This document shows positions 32,336-43,379 of a stretch of 64,000 nt of DNA, piece by piece; within the stretch, counting starts at the first letter, position 1, and every line of letters begins with the position of its first letter. The stretch covers positions 6,190,112 through 6,254,111 of the forward strand of contig OY755042.1 of assembly GCA_963576565.1 (NCBI GenBank), given 5' to 3'. A program made the position numbers and the translations under genes. The notes under the pieces are model-generated. The model made no database searches, was not told the DNA's origin, and saw nothing but the letters and a program-made list of their open reading frames with translations. The stretch comes from Aspidapion aeneum. Lineage: Eukaryota > Arthropoda > Insecta > Coleoptera > Brentidae.

Positions 32336-33302
32336 GTAAGTTTGATAAGATTTTAAACTGCTTTAAATATTGATTACCGATATCGGTAAATTAAATTGGG
32401 ATATCATACATTTGATACTAAAACATAACTAAATATGTTGTAAGTCACTCTTTTCGCAAGATATTACTATAGTTGAGGTATATAAGTGGCACCGCGTCAT
32501 AGCTATGGTAAATCAAATTTTGTGGCAAAATCTAAGTAAAGAAGCCTAAAAAAATTGTTGTTTCACTTTGTACCTGCAGTGTGCCGCTTTATATGTCTAT
32601 AATAAAACACCGAGACCTTTTAAAGGAGAGATAAAATAGGTACTTACCTAATAAATAAAGATCCGAAACATAAAAGAGAATCCAAAATTATATTAAAATG
32701 TGCGCAAATATTGATTTAGTTGCAAAAACGGTAATTTGTTTTGTAAGAAGTCGTAACGTCAAATCCCAGCTAAATCAATATGTTCTTAACAACCAGACAA
32801 GAGTATATATGTTCCTTTCTAATAAAATCGTTTAGAAGAAGACATAAATAAAAAGCAAGTAAGATAGTAAGCTAATGACTAATTAGTGCAGTGCCTCGTT
32901 TTGGGAATCAATACCAATAAAAAACTTACAGGAAGTGCGGGCCACTGTATGTACCCCTCTACTCCCTTCCCGCCCATCACGGATTTGATGACGCTGTGCC
33001 ACTTTAATACAACATCAAGTATAGCTTATAATAATTTGATAAGTAGTTTTACTCTTCATCCTTCTCTTAAAATCACTTGCGGTAGCTTATTTACTGACTT
33101 ATGTCTTAAAATGTTAATGGACCATAAAAGTTTAAACAATAATGGGGAAGAGGGGGATTAAAATACTATTTTTAAAAATAATCAATTTTTTTCACACACA
33201 AATTTATTATGAAATTTATTTATTTGTTGGTTTTACTCTAATGCAATAAGACTTACATCTTAGCGTAAATGGATACTGCAAATAAAAATAACAGTACAAA
33301 TT
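32336..33302. other. Intron G, first part
   Basis: No exon. ATAAGTGGCACCGCGTCATA at about 32481-32500 resembles 29271-29292 (ATAAGTGGCAGCGCGTCACA), a short dispersed repeat whose other side (GTGTGCCGCTTTATATGTCT at about 32580) is partly inverted. The 91-codon ORF at 32886 has no protein features. Confidence 0.4.
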
Positions 33303-33655
33303 GTGAAAGGCTTTCGCGGCCATCGTCCAATGGTGGGTGTGCTATCGGGCTGTTCGGCCGTCGTCGTTGGAAATTCGTTCTCGACGTTTCGCCATCTCGA
33401 GTGGATGGCATCTTCAGGAGATGTTGAATGTTTGTCGGCTTCTCGAGAAGGTATCCCCACGGTTAACCATTACAACTTCTTTCACTTTTTAGTAGTTTTT
33501 CTCCCATCAATCATCTGCTGTGTGTTAGGCGGCAACTAGTTATTTACCATTTTGGAGGGAGGTGGAACCATAATTGCGTTTGTCGCTTTTCCTAGATGGT
33601 TTCGTACCGTGGCACCGTCAGGGGTAATTGCATCCCTGACAATATCCATCTTTTT
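33303..33655 (+). repeat. Dispersed repeat, copy 1, with ribozyme-like motif
   Basis: 33455-33655 (TATCCCCACGGTTAACCATT to CCTGACAATAT) matches 35029-35262 at roughly 85 percent by eye. The part before it (33303-33450) holds, on the minus strand, CTGAAGATGCC and GGCGAAACGTCG around a stem (33382-33417), a shape known from Penelope-like element repeats. Confidence 0.65.
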
Positions 33656-33779
33656 CTAAGATTCCCCAAAAATTTTTCGAAAACATTGAAAGATTTTAAA
33701 AAAAATTTGTTGGATAATTATTTGTGATAAATATATTTTTTATTAATAAAATATTTAATTATTATTTTATTTCCTGCAG

Positions 33780-33916
33780 ATCCTCAATTCAAAATGTCAT
33801 TGTATCTAACACCGAAAAGTGTCAAAGAATGGAAGACTGTTTAAGTTGCACATATACCACTGCTGAATGTATTTGGTGTGGTAATACTTGCATACACCAT
33901 AAAAGATGTAGGACAG
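33780..33916 (+). CDS. Atrn: Attractin exon H: second PSI module
   Basis: The acceptor is TTTCCTGCAG and the donor ACAG|GTGAGT. Phase is 2 in, 1 out. The reading SSIQNVIVSNTEKCQRMEDC, then LSCTYTTAECIWCGNTCIHH and RCRTG, has the C-x5-C-x2-C-x7-C-x2-C-G/N spacing of a PSI module, with ECIWC as the core. In the family these modules form a stalk that sets the propeller above the membrane. The intron on its left is only 1.4 kb and holds one of a pair of dispersed repeats (33303-33655). Confidence 0.92.
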
Positions 33917-34149
33917 GTGAGTGAGATCGTTTATATGTTGTAAATACTTTCCTTCTAAGCGCGCATGTCATAATCAGAATGCCAATCGTAAGCGCAACAA
34001 TTACAAGAACAGCACTAAATTTAAAGTTATCAAGCCCTTTTAGGTAATTCAGTTAGTACCAGTCTTTGCAGTCTTAATTAAACAAAAAAAATTAAGCCGG
34101 CTCCTAAGAAAAAAAACTAAAGTGTTGTTTTTTGCGCCTGCAATGTATA

Positions 34150-35528
34150 CAGAATCTTTGAAAATAAACCTGCAAAAAATCTTGGGGTGCTTCTGGATAC
34201 ATCTCTCAGATTTACTCAGCATATTTCTAATCTTAGCCAGCGATCTTACATTGCATTAAAAACTTTATATGCTAATAAACACATATTAAATTTCAAAGTA
34301 AGGAAAAAATTATGTGAATCTTACATCATTTCAACATTATCATATTGTCTTGTTGTGTATTATCCCTGTCTTACCGCATTGGACTGTCAGCGTTTGCAAA
34401 AAATTCAGAATAACTGTTGTCGCTTTATCTTTAAAATCAGTAGATATTGTCGGGTAGGATTTTATTTTAAATCGAACCCTTAAACGAGGGTACCGTAGTA
34501 GATCTCTTATGTGAATAAAATAAATATGAAACAGTTTTAAAAACGTTACAAACTTTAATGAATACAAAATAAAACTACGTTGCAATTCGCAAATTGTTAC
34601 AAGACTTTTCTTATGACCTATAAAACCAACAAGACCCAAAATATTAAAATAAAACTTTAACTTACCAAAATAACAAACTGCAAAATATTCTTTAAATATA
34701 AAAATCTTATGCTTGTTTACTGACAATTAATTTTAGAGGTTTTAGTTAAATTCAACAAAACTTAGAATGTAACTACCGACTTCTTCTCGAAGTTTGGGTT
34801 TTTATAAAGTGTAGGTTGGACCTAAATAATCCATTATCCCCTCTTTGAAGAGCTTGGAGGAACCAAGTCAGTGGCGTTGCTGATAATCCTAAAATTTACT
34901 TTACATTCTAGCTAATGAGCTAAACAAGATAAGCTAAACAAAAACAGAGATAAAATACATTTTGTAGACAACATTTTCTTATCTCACAGTTTTCCATGTC
35001 CAATCACTTTAAAGGGAAAACCCTCTCGCTACTTGCTGTATCCCCACGCTCAACCATTACGACTCCCACTCTAGACTTTTCAATAGTTTTTCTCGCCATA
35101 ACCATCTGCTGTGTAGTGGGCGGCAACCAAATGTTTTCTATTTTGGAGGGAGGCGGAACCACTTTCTTATCTCAACAGAACCATAATTGTGTTTGTCGCT
35201 TTTCCAAGATGGTTTCGTACAGTGGCACAGTCAGGGGTTATTTGCATTCCTGACAATATGACCGTGTTTCAAGTAAGTTAAAGAATGGTCATGGATGCGA
35301 ACAAAAAATCTTTATAAATATTTGCTTCTAGTTCTGATCTTTAAACTACTAAAAATATCCACCCCGTCGTACTTAAGAGAAAAATTAATTTTTCGTAACG
35401 AATTACATAACGTTCCAGTAAGAACACATGCTCTTGCTATGCCTGTGCACAGGACAAAACTGTTTGAACGCTGTTTTACATTTAATGTAGTTGGTTTGTA
35501 CAATAAATATCAAAAAGATTTTTAAATA
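34150..35528 (+). pseudogene. CR1/Jockey-like RT C-terminus, in two pieces
   Basis: The first piece (34170-34435) reads LGVLLDTSLRFTQHISNLSQ, then CESYIISTLSYCLVVYYPCL and RLQKIQNNCCRFIFKI, the thumb after the RT palm. The second (35296-35525) reads FKLLKISTPSYLREKLIFRN, then TKLFERCFTFNVVGLYNKYQ and KDF, the usual C-terminal end. About 0.8 kb of other sequence, including the second dispersed repeat, lies between. Same strand as attractin; a decayed 3' part without a visible tail. Confidence 0.7.
34995..35265 (+). repeat. Dispersed repeat, copy 2
   Basis: Matches 33455-33655 (CATCTGCTGTGT-GGCGGCAAC, TTTTGGAGGGAGG, GGTTTCGTAC-GTGGCAC). It contains an extra CTTTCTTATCTCAACAGA compared with copy 1. 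Confidence 0.75.
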
Positions 35529-35530
35529 GG

Positions 35531-36019
35531 CTCAATACAGTCTTTTTGAAAAAGCATTAAACCACAGTATACTAATTATTTATAGTAAGGAAAGCACCCC
35601 GGTCTTGTCATAATACTGTTATACATACCCCCTGTATACATTAGTTCGGAATACAAAGTTCGAGAGGCGCTTATTACAGACCGTCACCCCTGGTATAAAA
35701 ATATTATGTAATGACTCCTGTGCTGTCATTACTGTGGACATTAACCGCTACTCTCGGTATATGTTTTTGATTATGACTGACATTGGCAAAACAGATAAAA
35801 ATATGACGTAAATGTTATTCGACATTTTTCATTTGTGGTTGCAGTTTTTCGTGATTTTTCAACATTTTACCTTATTTTTAAAAGTGTTTTTTGCTAAATT
35901 GTGGCCTATCGGTAATTAAGAAATTCACAAATATATAGTGTGCGATGGACACGTTGAACCGACGGAGTTTTAAATGTTAATATTTGGAAAAACATAGATT
36001 ATTTCACTATACTTATATA
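35531..36019. other. Intron H part; short repeat shared with 37085-37150
   Basis: TAGTTCGGAATACAAAGTTC-GAGAGGCGCT (about 35643) recurs as TAGTTCGGAGCACAAAGTTG-GAGAGGCGCT at about 37089, each followed by an ACACCCCGGTATA-like text. Otherwise unassigned. Confidence 0.5.
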
Positions 36020-36389
36020 CAGGGTCAGGCAGTATGATCTCCCACAATAAAAACGCCATTGTGCAGTAACTCTAAAGCGATATTCCTGTAATTTCTTGGT
36101 GTATTGCTGCTTTCAATTCGTCAATGGTTTGGGAATAGTGTTCAGATATTCCCAAAGTATCTGAAACTATAACATGTCTACCAAGTGCGAAGTGAGTACG
36201 AAAAGTTCTTTGTGTCGTAATCACAGATTCGTTACCTACTTTTGCTTAATGTCTCGATAACGAAGGCACGATGGCAAGGTTATGGCAAACCGCGAGCTAC
36301 CAACCAACTACGCTAAGCTTCCCCTCTCTTAAGTGATTCAGGCACAGTGGCAGTGCAAAATGTGGGACATCATTATGCCGGATCCTGTT
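36020..36389 (-). mobile_element. 370-bp MITE carrying fused transposase remnants
   Basis: CAGGGTCAGGCAGTATGATC (36023) is inverted, with changes, at 36362-36387 (TCATTATGCCGGATCCTG). The TIRs are about 26 bp. On the minus strand 36072-36250 stays open for about 57 codons: GNESVITTQRTFRTHFALG, then TIDELKAAIHQEITGISL. The first part looks like an N-terminal helix-turn-helix region, the second like the C-terminal IDELK-x-AI-x-x-EI helix of Tc1/mariner-type transposases common in insects. So it is an internal-deletion derivative. Confidence 0.75.
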
Positions 36390-37377
36390 TAATTAAATGA
36401 ATAACCGGCAATATTCACTTTACTTTAAAAGGCTTACGTTACATTTTTTTTATTTTTCATGAAAAAACAATTAAAAATGTTTCCGTTTAAAGAAACCTAT
36501 ATTTGCAACATTATTATGTATAAAGCATTGTAAAAGTATACATTATTAATATAAGTTAATGTAGAATGTGTAAATATTTTCTATGCACTAATAAAAAGGA
36601 AATTACTGTAGAATATTCGTCAAAAAGCCTTTTTTTAACTAGAAAATTAGCCTCAAGGAAATTTATCTACCTAAATGAATGGGAAACAAACTTTTAAACC
36701 TTATAGATTGAATAAAAATTTAAGTTTCCTTTTTTTTATTGCTATTAGTCATTAATTTAAACATTCTTTGATTAAGGTTCCTTATTGATTGGTGTTTATA
36801 GAGTCTTTTTAAGCAAATTGAGCTTTGACACAAAATAACTCATTCTTATCAGCGCGCATCGTTTAAATTTAAATCTATGTAATTGACGAGTAGAATGAGT
36901 TTTTAGTGTTAAAATTTAATTTGATAAAAACTGTTCAAAACACTATATTAAAAGATGTAGCTTGATTGGAGAACGATTTCATTGATGGCTACGAGCATCC
37001 GGTATACAATAATATGAAAAGCCATCCTGTAGCTTAGAGACAAACTGCGCAAGCGTTATATTGTTTCAAATCCGCCTGTAAATGTTTAGTTCGGAGCACA
37101 AAGTTGGAGAGGCGCTGATTCGTGCACGACACCCCGGTATACTGCGCCAATTTAGTAATACAACTTCCACCGTGTAAGTGTCTGGTCTATCTCTGTCATT
37201 CGTCTATGCATTAAACATAGTTTATTAACGGATCAAATAAACATTGGTGAACTAAGAATTTATTAGAAAATCTATGGTATATTTCGAGAAACTATATTAA
37301 GACTATGACACTGTTATATGGATTCTATACTATATTGGTTTTTAATGTATTCCTGCAAATTTATTAAATAATTTTCT
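36390..37377. other. Unassigned part of intron H
   Basis: AT-rich. Apart from the short repeat at 37085-37150 I see nothing. Confidence 0.4.
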
Positions 37378-37683
37378 AAAGGGACCTACAGACACGCGAG
37401 CATTTCTTGAGATTAGTACGCGCGAACTAATCTCTGCATACATGTACGTTTGGTGGAATTGCCTACACACACGAAGACAAAATTAAACGTTCTAAACATA
37501 AACACGATATTATCAATGGGTTTTGCCTAGACACCGAGAGATTTGCTCGCGTACATCGTGCGCGCGAACTAATCTTCGAGAGATATTTTAGGCGGATATT
37601 GTCTACACACAAAGAGATTAGTATGCGCAAACTTGTACGCGCGTACTAATCTCTAGAAATGTTCGCGTGTCTGTAGGCCCTTT
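37378..37683. mobile_element. TIR element rich in CGCGCG words
   Basis: AAAGGGACCTACAGACACGC at 37378 is inverted at 37683 (GCGTGTCTGTAGGCCCTTT). The arms are about 50 bp and contain GAGATTAGTACGCGCG. Internal copies of GCGCGAACTAATCT suggest subterminal repeats for transposase binding. Total 306 bp, no ORF. Confidence 0.85.
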
Positions 37684-37730
37684 AAACTTTTGTTTATTCA
37701 TTATTTGAAAACTCCAGAAGGTTCATTTTT

Positions 37731-38376
37731 ATTGGATAAGTTTTAAAGAAAAAACTAAATTGAGTTCTAACTTCTTTTTTATTTTTATAAGTCTACCGAC
37801 GCGTTTCGAAGTTTTTTTTAAATTACTTCATCATCAAGGCTGATTCTTTTCAAACGCCTACACAAAAAGAGAAACACATTGTAAGAGAAAATTAACACAA
37901 TTGAATAATAAAATCTTTTAAAATTACGTAAAGTCAAAAAAAACACACATTAAAACCAACAAATTGTTAACACAGACGTTTTTAACATTAAAGTGGTACT
38001 TACTCGAAGACTTGATTTTTCAACCATTCAAGAAAAAATTTGAGTTATTGTTTCTGCTGAATACTGAAATTTCTTCTTGAATGGTTGAAAAATCAAGTCT
38101 TCGAGTAAGTACCACTTTAATGTTAAAAAAGTATGTGTTAACAATTTGTTGGTTTTAATGTGTGTTTTTTTTGACTTGACGTAATTTTAAAAGATTTTAT
38201 TGTTCAATTGTGTTAATTTTCTCTTACAATGTGTTTCTCTTTTTGTGTAGGCGTTTGAAAAGAATCAGCCTTGATGATGAAGTAATTTGAAAAAACTTCG
38301 AAACGCGTCGGTAGACTTATAAAAATAAAAAAGAAGTTAGAACTCAATTTAGTTTTTTCTTTAAAACTTATCCAAT
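37731..38376. repeat. 646-bp fold-back element
   Basis: ATTGGATAAGTTTTAAAGAA at 37731 is inverted at 38376. The arms are about 300 bp and more than 95 percent alike, with a 37-base centre (38035-38071). Each arm carries CGACGCGTTTCGAAG next to TTACTTCATCATCAAGGC. Such long near-perfect arms mean a recent origin. Confidence 0.92.
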
Positions 38377-38830
38377 TTATTTATTCATAGTGTAATTTAT
38401 CTTACACTACCTTTAAACGGGTTAATGTTGAGTAGCTGATTTTATTAGCTAGACTTCGCCCTTTAAGAATTAATATTAAATAATAATAATTAAACATGTA
38501 AACATTTGATTGTTTTGCAAGCGCTAAACATACCCAGCTTATCTTCCAGTATCCTAAACCATCTGAACCTCTCACTGCATATTTTTTGTGAAAATTTTAT
38601 AAAAGCTCAAGCGGTTCAGGGGTCCAATTTTTGAGCAAAATTCATATACGAATTCGCCAAAACGTATACGGATATCGATACCCTAATTCTGATCGTAACC
38701 CACAAAAAAATATAAAACGGTCATTCCCGCGATTTCTAACAAGTCGTATAATGTGTACGCTGTGTAATTTGTTTCTAACTTGTCTTACTGTATCATTATC
38801 ATTAAATGATTAATAATTAATGATAAAAAA

Positions 38831-39345
38831 GACATGGAGTATATGATGAGAAAGTTAACGGAGGAATACCAAAAGTGGGGGTTAACAGTGAACGTGGACA
38901 AGACACAGTACTTATGTATTGGAAACGAATCAAGTGAATTAGAACTAGAAAATGGACAAACAATATCTCCATGTAATGAGTATGTATACTTGGGTGTCAC
39001 ATTTGATAAGACGGGAACAGACTGTAAAGAACTGGAAAAAAGAATAGTAAAAGCAAAAAAGGTTATTGGTTGTCTTAACAGTATTTTATGGAGCAGAGAG
39101 ATAAAAAAATAATGTAAAATTTAACATATATGAAACAATGGTGAAAAGCACGCTGTTGTATGGAATAGAGACTTATCGCGTAACAGAAAAATGCAAAGCA
39201 AAAATGGAAAGTGTCGAAATGGATGCAATAAGAAGATCAATGAGAATACCTAGAACAGATCATATAAGAAATGAGATCATAAAAGAAAGAATGGGAATCG
39301 AGTGAAGCATAACGGATGATTACCAAAGCAGGTCCTAGAATGGCC
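38831..39345 (+). pseudogene. RTE fragment, copy 3, with internal deletion
   Basis: It matches 10310-10880 of copy 1: DMEYMMRKLTEEYQKWGLTV, NVDKTQYLCIGNESSE, then SREIKK. It has lost about 57 bp between two GGATGA-like words near 39320. It ends abruptly at CCTAGAATGG (about 39345) without the RTE 3' end or tail. A fragment lacking both ends points to deletion or copying rather than a fresh insertion. Confidence 0.88.
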
Positions 39346-39940
39346 CTTTAATGTGACGCCGCTGATGTCATATGCAAGGGGGAGGGGTGTCAGAATGAAA
39401 GCAAAAAGATTTTTTCCTTAAAGCAACACAATTTTTTTAAATAAAATGTATATAGATTTACACCCTGGTCGCCTCAATAAGACTGCTCGCTTGCCCATAC
39501 ACATATAAGTACTGCTAAGGCCTCCGCGCACTTACACAAGAACTTTTCTTTTTGGCAATAGACAAAATACTGGAGCATCTTTTTTCAATAAAATATAAAA
39601 CGTCGAATAATTTATTGTCGTGTTCTAAGGTCACTGATGCGATTATTTGTCATTTTCAATTACTTTTCTTAAAGCCTCTTGTTCTTATTTCTAAACAGTG
39701 GTAATTTTTTTTTTGCAAAGTTTGTATTTTTTCAGAAAAAATCATAAACCATAGATATATTTTGGCCAATTAAGATAAAACACCCTGTAGATTTAAGGAA
39801 TCGCAACATTTTTTCAAATTTTTTATCTTGGTGTAATCGGTATCCATAGAAGAACCAAAAAATAAATTTTTATTAAAATCAAAATGTTTAAGTGTAAAAG
39901 GTGGCCGGGTTGACATAGAAAGCCCCAAAGGTACATATAC
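39346..39940. other. Unassigned part of intron H
   Basis: Nothing coding. ACACCCTGTAGATTTAAGG near 39781 resembles a TIR end of the GGGTGT type, unpaired. Confidence 0.35.
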
Positions 39941-40231
39941 TCCTTGCCATATGCAGTTACACTTTTGTAACTGACATGAAATAAACATATTTCCTAACCA
40001 GAAATTTATTACAAAGTAAACATGTCATATTGGTATAAAATTAAAGGTAAAGCTCTCATTGTCTCTGGATAAAAAAATGCTGACTGTAGGTTGACAAGAA
40101 AAAAACGCACAGATAAAGAAACAACTCAAAGACATACCATTCTTCAGATTTTTTTGTTGCTGTCAGTATGCATGTGTTAAATAAAGAGGTTGGAAATGTC
40201 ACAAAAGTGTAACTGCCTATGGCAAGGACTA
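39941..40231. mobile_element. 290-bp MITE with TIRs of about 32 bp
   Basis: CTCCTTGCCATATGCAGTTA at 39943 is inverted at about 40200-40231 (TAACTGCCTATGGCAAGGAC). No ORF and no confirmed TSD. Confidence 0.78.
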
Positions 40232-40949
40232 TACATTATTACTCGTAACTGGGACAGGACAGGACACATTTTTTGGGCTCTCTATCGTTTACCTTTCACA
40301 CCCCGATTGATACCGCCAGTGGGCCATTACCTCGCAATTACAACTTTCTTCCTGCATTAGCATTTATTGGCGAAGGCCCGTTGCCAACTCCATAATTGCT
40401 GACAACTCGAAGCAAAGTTCGTCCAATGAGTTTTATGAGACTGCGTCATCAGCATTTTGGTAAAAGTGAATTTTAAATAATTTAGAAACAATTTATTTTA
40501 ACATTTTGATTTTGTTATTTCGAATAAATCATGGAAATATCTTGAAAACTATAGCGCCGTTGGAAAAAACTAAAAAATATTTTAAAAACATCTTTAATGT
40601 GTGTATCTTTTTTGTAAAGTTAATTTCTAAATGAAAATTACAAGCCAAAACTAAACAAAACAAAATAAACTTAAAAAAACTTTTCAATAAGAATTTTGTT
40701 TTATGGTTAAGAACTAAAAAATATATAATAATTCAAAGGTTCTTATATGTGTAATCTTTAAATTCAACATTGCGGCTTTTGTTTAGCTAATGGCCCTGGG
40801 GTATAAACTTCCTGCTAGTTAACACAATTAGAAGAGGTTTTGTAAAGTATTTATTAAAAAGCTGCAGAAAGACACTATTAGAGTATTATAATCCATTTAT
40901 TGACTCATTTTATTTTTAGTTGATATAATTTGATCTTATTAATACATTG
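40232..40949. other. Unassigned part of intron H
   Basis: GC-richer start (40230-40450), then AT-rich. Nothing recognised. Confidence 0.35.
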
Positions 40950-41149
40950 GCTTAGCCATTGTGGGACAGTGAAATTCTCCTTCGCAAAAACCCCTCGTAC
41001 ACCGACACCTCCCTAAAACCAATATTTTTCCATGGTCCCGATTGATTCTTATACAGTGTATTACCTCTCCCTTGACGGACACCCCATTTAAAGTGACAGT
41101 TTCAGTCAGTCCCGTTGGTGCCCGTTCCAGAGAGTGTCCGATTTATATT
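40950..41149. repeat. Degenerate pogo-like terminal fragments
   Basis: ACAGTGAAATTCTCCTTCGC, CTCTCCCTTGACGGACACCC and AGAGAGTGTCC are decayed forms of the CAGTGAAACCTC...GCGGACAC ends, placed directly before the better copy at 41150. Confidence 0.6.
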
Positions 41150-41568
41150 CAGTGAAACCTCTCCCTGCGGACACCTCTATTAAGCGGACACTCCCTTTAG
41201 GAGGACAAATTTGTTGGAACCAAGCTTTTCTCCATTTTGTTACATGTAAAATTCACTCCTATAAGCGGACACTAATAACCGGACGCGGACAATTTTTTTT
41301 GGTTAAAAATTCTGAATCCTCCCTTAACCGGATGTAAACCTCTGACATCGGGACGGAGCGCTGCACGACATGGGCATAAATATTATGTAGTATGTTGGCA
41401 ACAACGCACTCTGCAGCCAGGGAATTACGTCTTTTCGTTTTCATGCAGAGACTAAATACTTCTGTCGTATTTACAATTACAACGTATTTTATTCGGTTGA
41501 CTGCAGTGTTTTATTTTTATTGTTTAGTTGGGAAGTAATAGGTCCTTGAAATGGCGCCTAGTAAAATA

Positions 41569-42520
41569 CTCTGCCAATCTATGTGCACCTAAGCTCACAC
41601 TAGGACTATAGGTTCTGCCGTCCTAAGCGTAACCCCCGTATTTGAATTTTATATGAAATGGAGTAAATCGCGTTTGAATGTTTGAAAATACATTGTGCCT
41701 TATGGAAAAAATAAAATTTTAAGTGAATTTTTAAATACTCTTTGTAGTTTTACGATTTGTTACATTAGTATAAACAATAGAGTATATTATTATAATTTGT
41801 CTTAACCAACAATCGCATTTTTGGATTTTCTTCAAATACGGGGGTTATGCTTAGGACGGCAGAGTTATAGTGTACGTGTGAGCTAATATAACTAAAAACT
41901 GAAATATATTTTATTGAACTCCAGACTCAATTACCTTTCGGTTGGTATCACACAAGCCATGTTTTGACAAACTCTAATTTTTAAAATTTACCCCTACCCT
42001 TTTTTTTAAAACTAAAATGTATTTTGTTTAACTCCAGGCTCAATTACCTTTCGTTTGATATCACACACGCCATATTTCCACTTAAACACTAATTTTTGAA
42101 ATTTACCCCCACCCTTTTTTTAAAATAAACTAAAATGTATTTTGTTTAACTCCAGACTTGTTCGTTTGATATCATACACGCCATATTTTTACATAAACTC
42201 AAATTTTTTTCTACCCTCACCCTTTTATTTGGCTTGTGTTCGGTGGATGTTGTTCATTTTTAAATGGGACCATCTCGACCAAAAACCCAGCCTAGGTACC
42301 AAATTTCATTAAAATCGGGCAAGTGGTTTTTGAGTTATGCGCGTTGGTCGTTACAGACAGACATACAGACAGACAGACGGCGCAACAAAAAAGTTTCAAA
42401 ATCATCTGAAACGCCAAGATATATAAAAAATTTTGAAATCAAAGCAACTTTTTTTTTCTCGAAAAAATTAGGATCACCATAGCTCACACTACTATAGTAT
42501 AGTAGTAGTGTGAGCTAAAA
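41569..42520. mobile_element. Hairpin-ended repeat family, copy (a)
   Basis: Both ends form hairpins from AGCTCACAC and GTGTGAGCT (41592-41884 with an insert in the loop; 42481-42516). The body has three tandem units of about 110 bp (CTCCAGACTCAATTACCTTT, TATCACAC, CCACCCTTTTTT) at about 41900-42230, and a (GACA)n run at 42355-42378. Copies (b) and (c) lie at 48527 and 52645, in the opposite direction. Confidence 0.88.
41614..41863. mobile_element. 250-bp MITE inside the hairpin loop of copy (a)
   Basis: TCTGCCGTCCTAAGCGTAAC at 41614 is inverted at 41863 (TATGCTTAGGACGGCAGA), with TIRs of about 33 bp. Copy (c) shows the hairpin without it, so it came last in this nest. Confidence 0.85.
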
Positions 42521-42857
42521 CTTAGTTTACGTGAAAAAATGGAAGTTGTTAACGTTTCGGAGAAGGAACATCTATCAGCAAGAAAGATCGCTAAAAAATT
42601 TAATATCGGAAAAACTCAAGCAGCGAAAATTGTTAATAAATATATGCATTAAAATTTCGCAGTTCTCTCTCAAAAGCGGACACCTCCAATAAGCGGACAA
42701 AATCGACGAAACCGTGCGTGTCCGCTATAGGAGGTTTCACTGTATTCTGACTACCCGAGAGACAATTGTCGTATATTAATTAATTATTAATCTGGTGTAC
42801 TGCTTCAGTTTTTAGGGTTTAATTTATCGAACTTATGCAATGCTTTTTCATCTGCAG

Positions 42858-42990
42858 GTAATTTAAGCTTTAATTCCACCGAAACCACATTTTTAACGTA
42901 TGCGAGAGGCGATTTGTGTCCACCAGATCCTACACCTACTTGTAGACATTTGCATAGTTGCACCTCATGCACTTATCATCAATTTTGTCG
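42858..42990 (+). CDS. Atrn: Attractin exon I: third PSI module, first part
   Basis: The acceptor is TTTTCATCTGCAG and the donor TCG|GTAAGT. Phase is 1 in, 2 out. The reading NLSFNSTETTFLTYARGDLC, then PPDPTPTCRHLHSCTSCTYH and QFC, has the HSCTSC-x(4)-FC core of a PSI module that is completed by the next exon (WRYEHGKC). NLSF and NSTE are possible glycosylation sites. In vertebrate attractin the module at this place is followed by a C-type lectin domain; here the next exon goes on straight to another PSI module. The intron after it, 13.5 kb, is the longest in the window. Confidence 0.92.
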
Positions 42991-43379
42991 GTAAGTTTTT
43001 AACGTTATACCTGTACTGTACTACTGTAGAGCAAATTGTAATAAAGTCACAAGATAATAATTTAAATCAAATCAGTAATGTTAGAAAATCAAGAAACAGA
43101 AATTTTGGCCTTAATATTTTTTTACTTTGAAGTACAGATAAAGGTTCTTTACATTGTTTACGCTTTTTTTCTAAAATGGTCTTTAATTTGTAAAGTATAG
43201 TATAGTAAATTATAGGACTTTCGGAAACGCTGCGAAAACAATTAACTGTGGCAATATCAAAAAGTCGACAAATCCAGTTAATACATTTCAAAAAACAGTT
43301 CAACATATTATTAGCTAAAGCTTTCCAAAGCGACAAAGAAAAAAAACATGTGGGTAACAGAATAAAAAAATTACATGTC
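42991..43379. other. Start of intron I, nothing recognised
   Basis: AT-rich; the ORFs on either strand have no protein features. Confidence 0.35.

Larger units (their letters stand above)
41551..42652 (+). pseudogene. Pogo-like transposase N-terminus, split
   Basis: ATG at 41551 starts MAPSK, which is cut at about 41569 by the nested element. After it, 42539-42652 reads MEVVNVSEKEHLSARKIAKK, then FNIGKTQAAKIVNKYMH and a stop. This is a CENP-B/Tigger-type helix-turn-helix with all typical positions (A-R-K-I-A-x-x-F-x-I-G-K-x-x). The catalytic domain is gone, so the element could not move by itself. Confidence 0.8.
41150..42742 (+). mobile_element. Pogo/Tigger-like DNA element, copy 2, with nested insertion
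   Basis: CAGTGAAACCTCTCCCTGCG at 41150 and the inverse GGAGGTTTCACTG-TA at 42742. Without the nested element (about 41569-42520) it is about 0.65 kb. Subterminal GCGGACAC words recur. It provides the undisturbed target sequences for both insertions in copy 1, so the two copies explain each other. Confidence 0.9.

Noticed and set aside
32886..33161. 91-codon ORF on + strand
   Set aside because: No Kozak-like or splice support, no domain, composition like the neighbouring intron.
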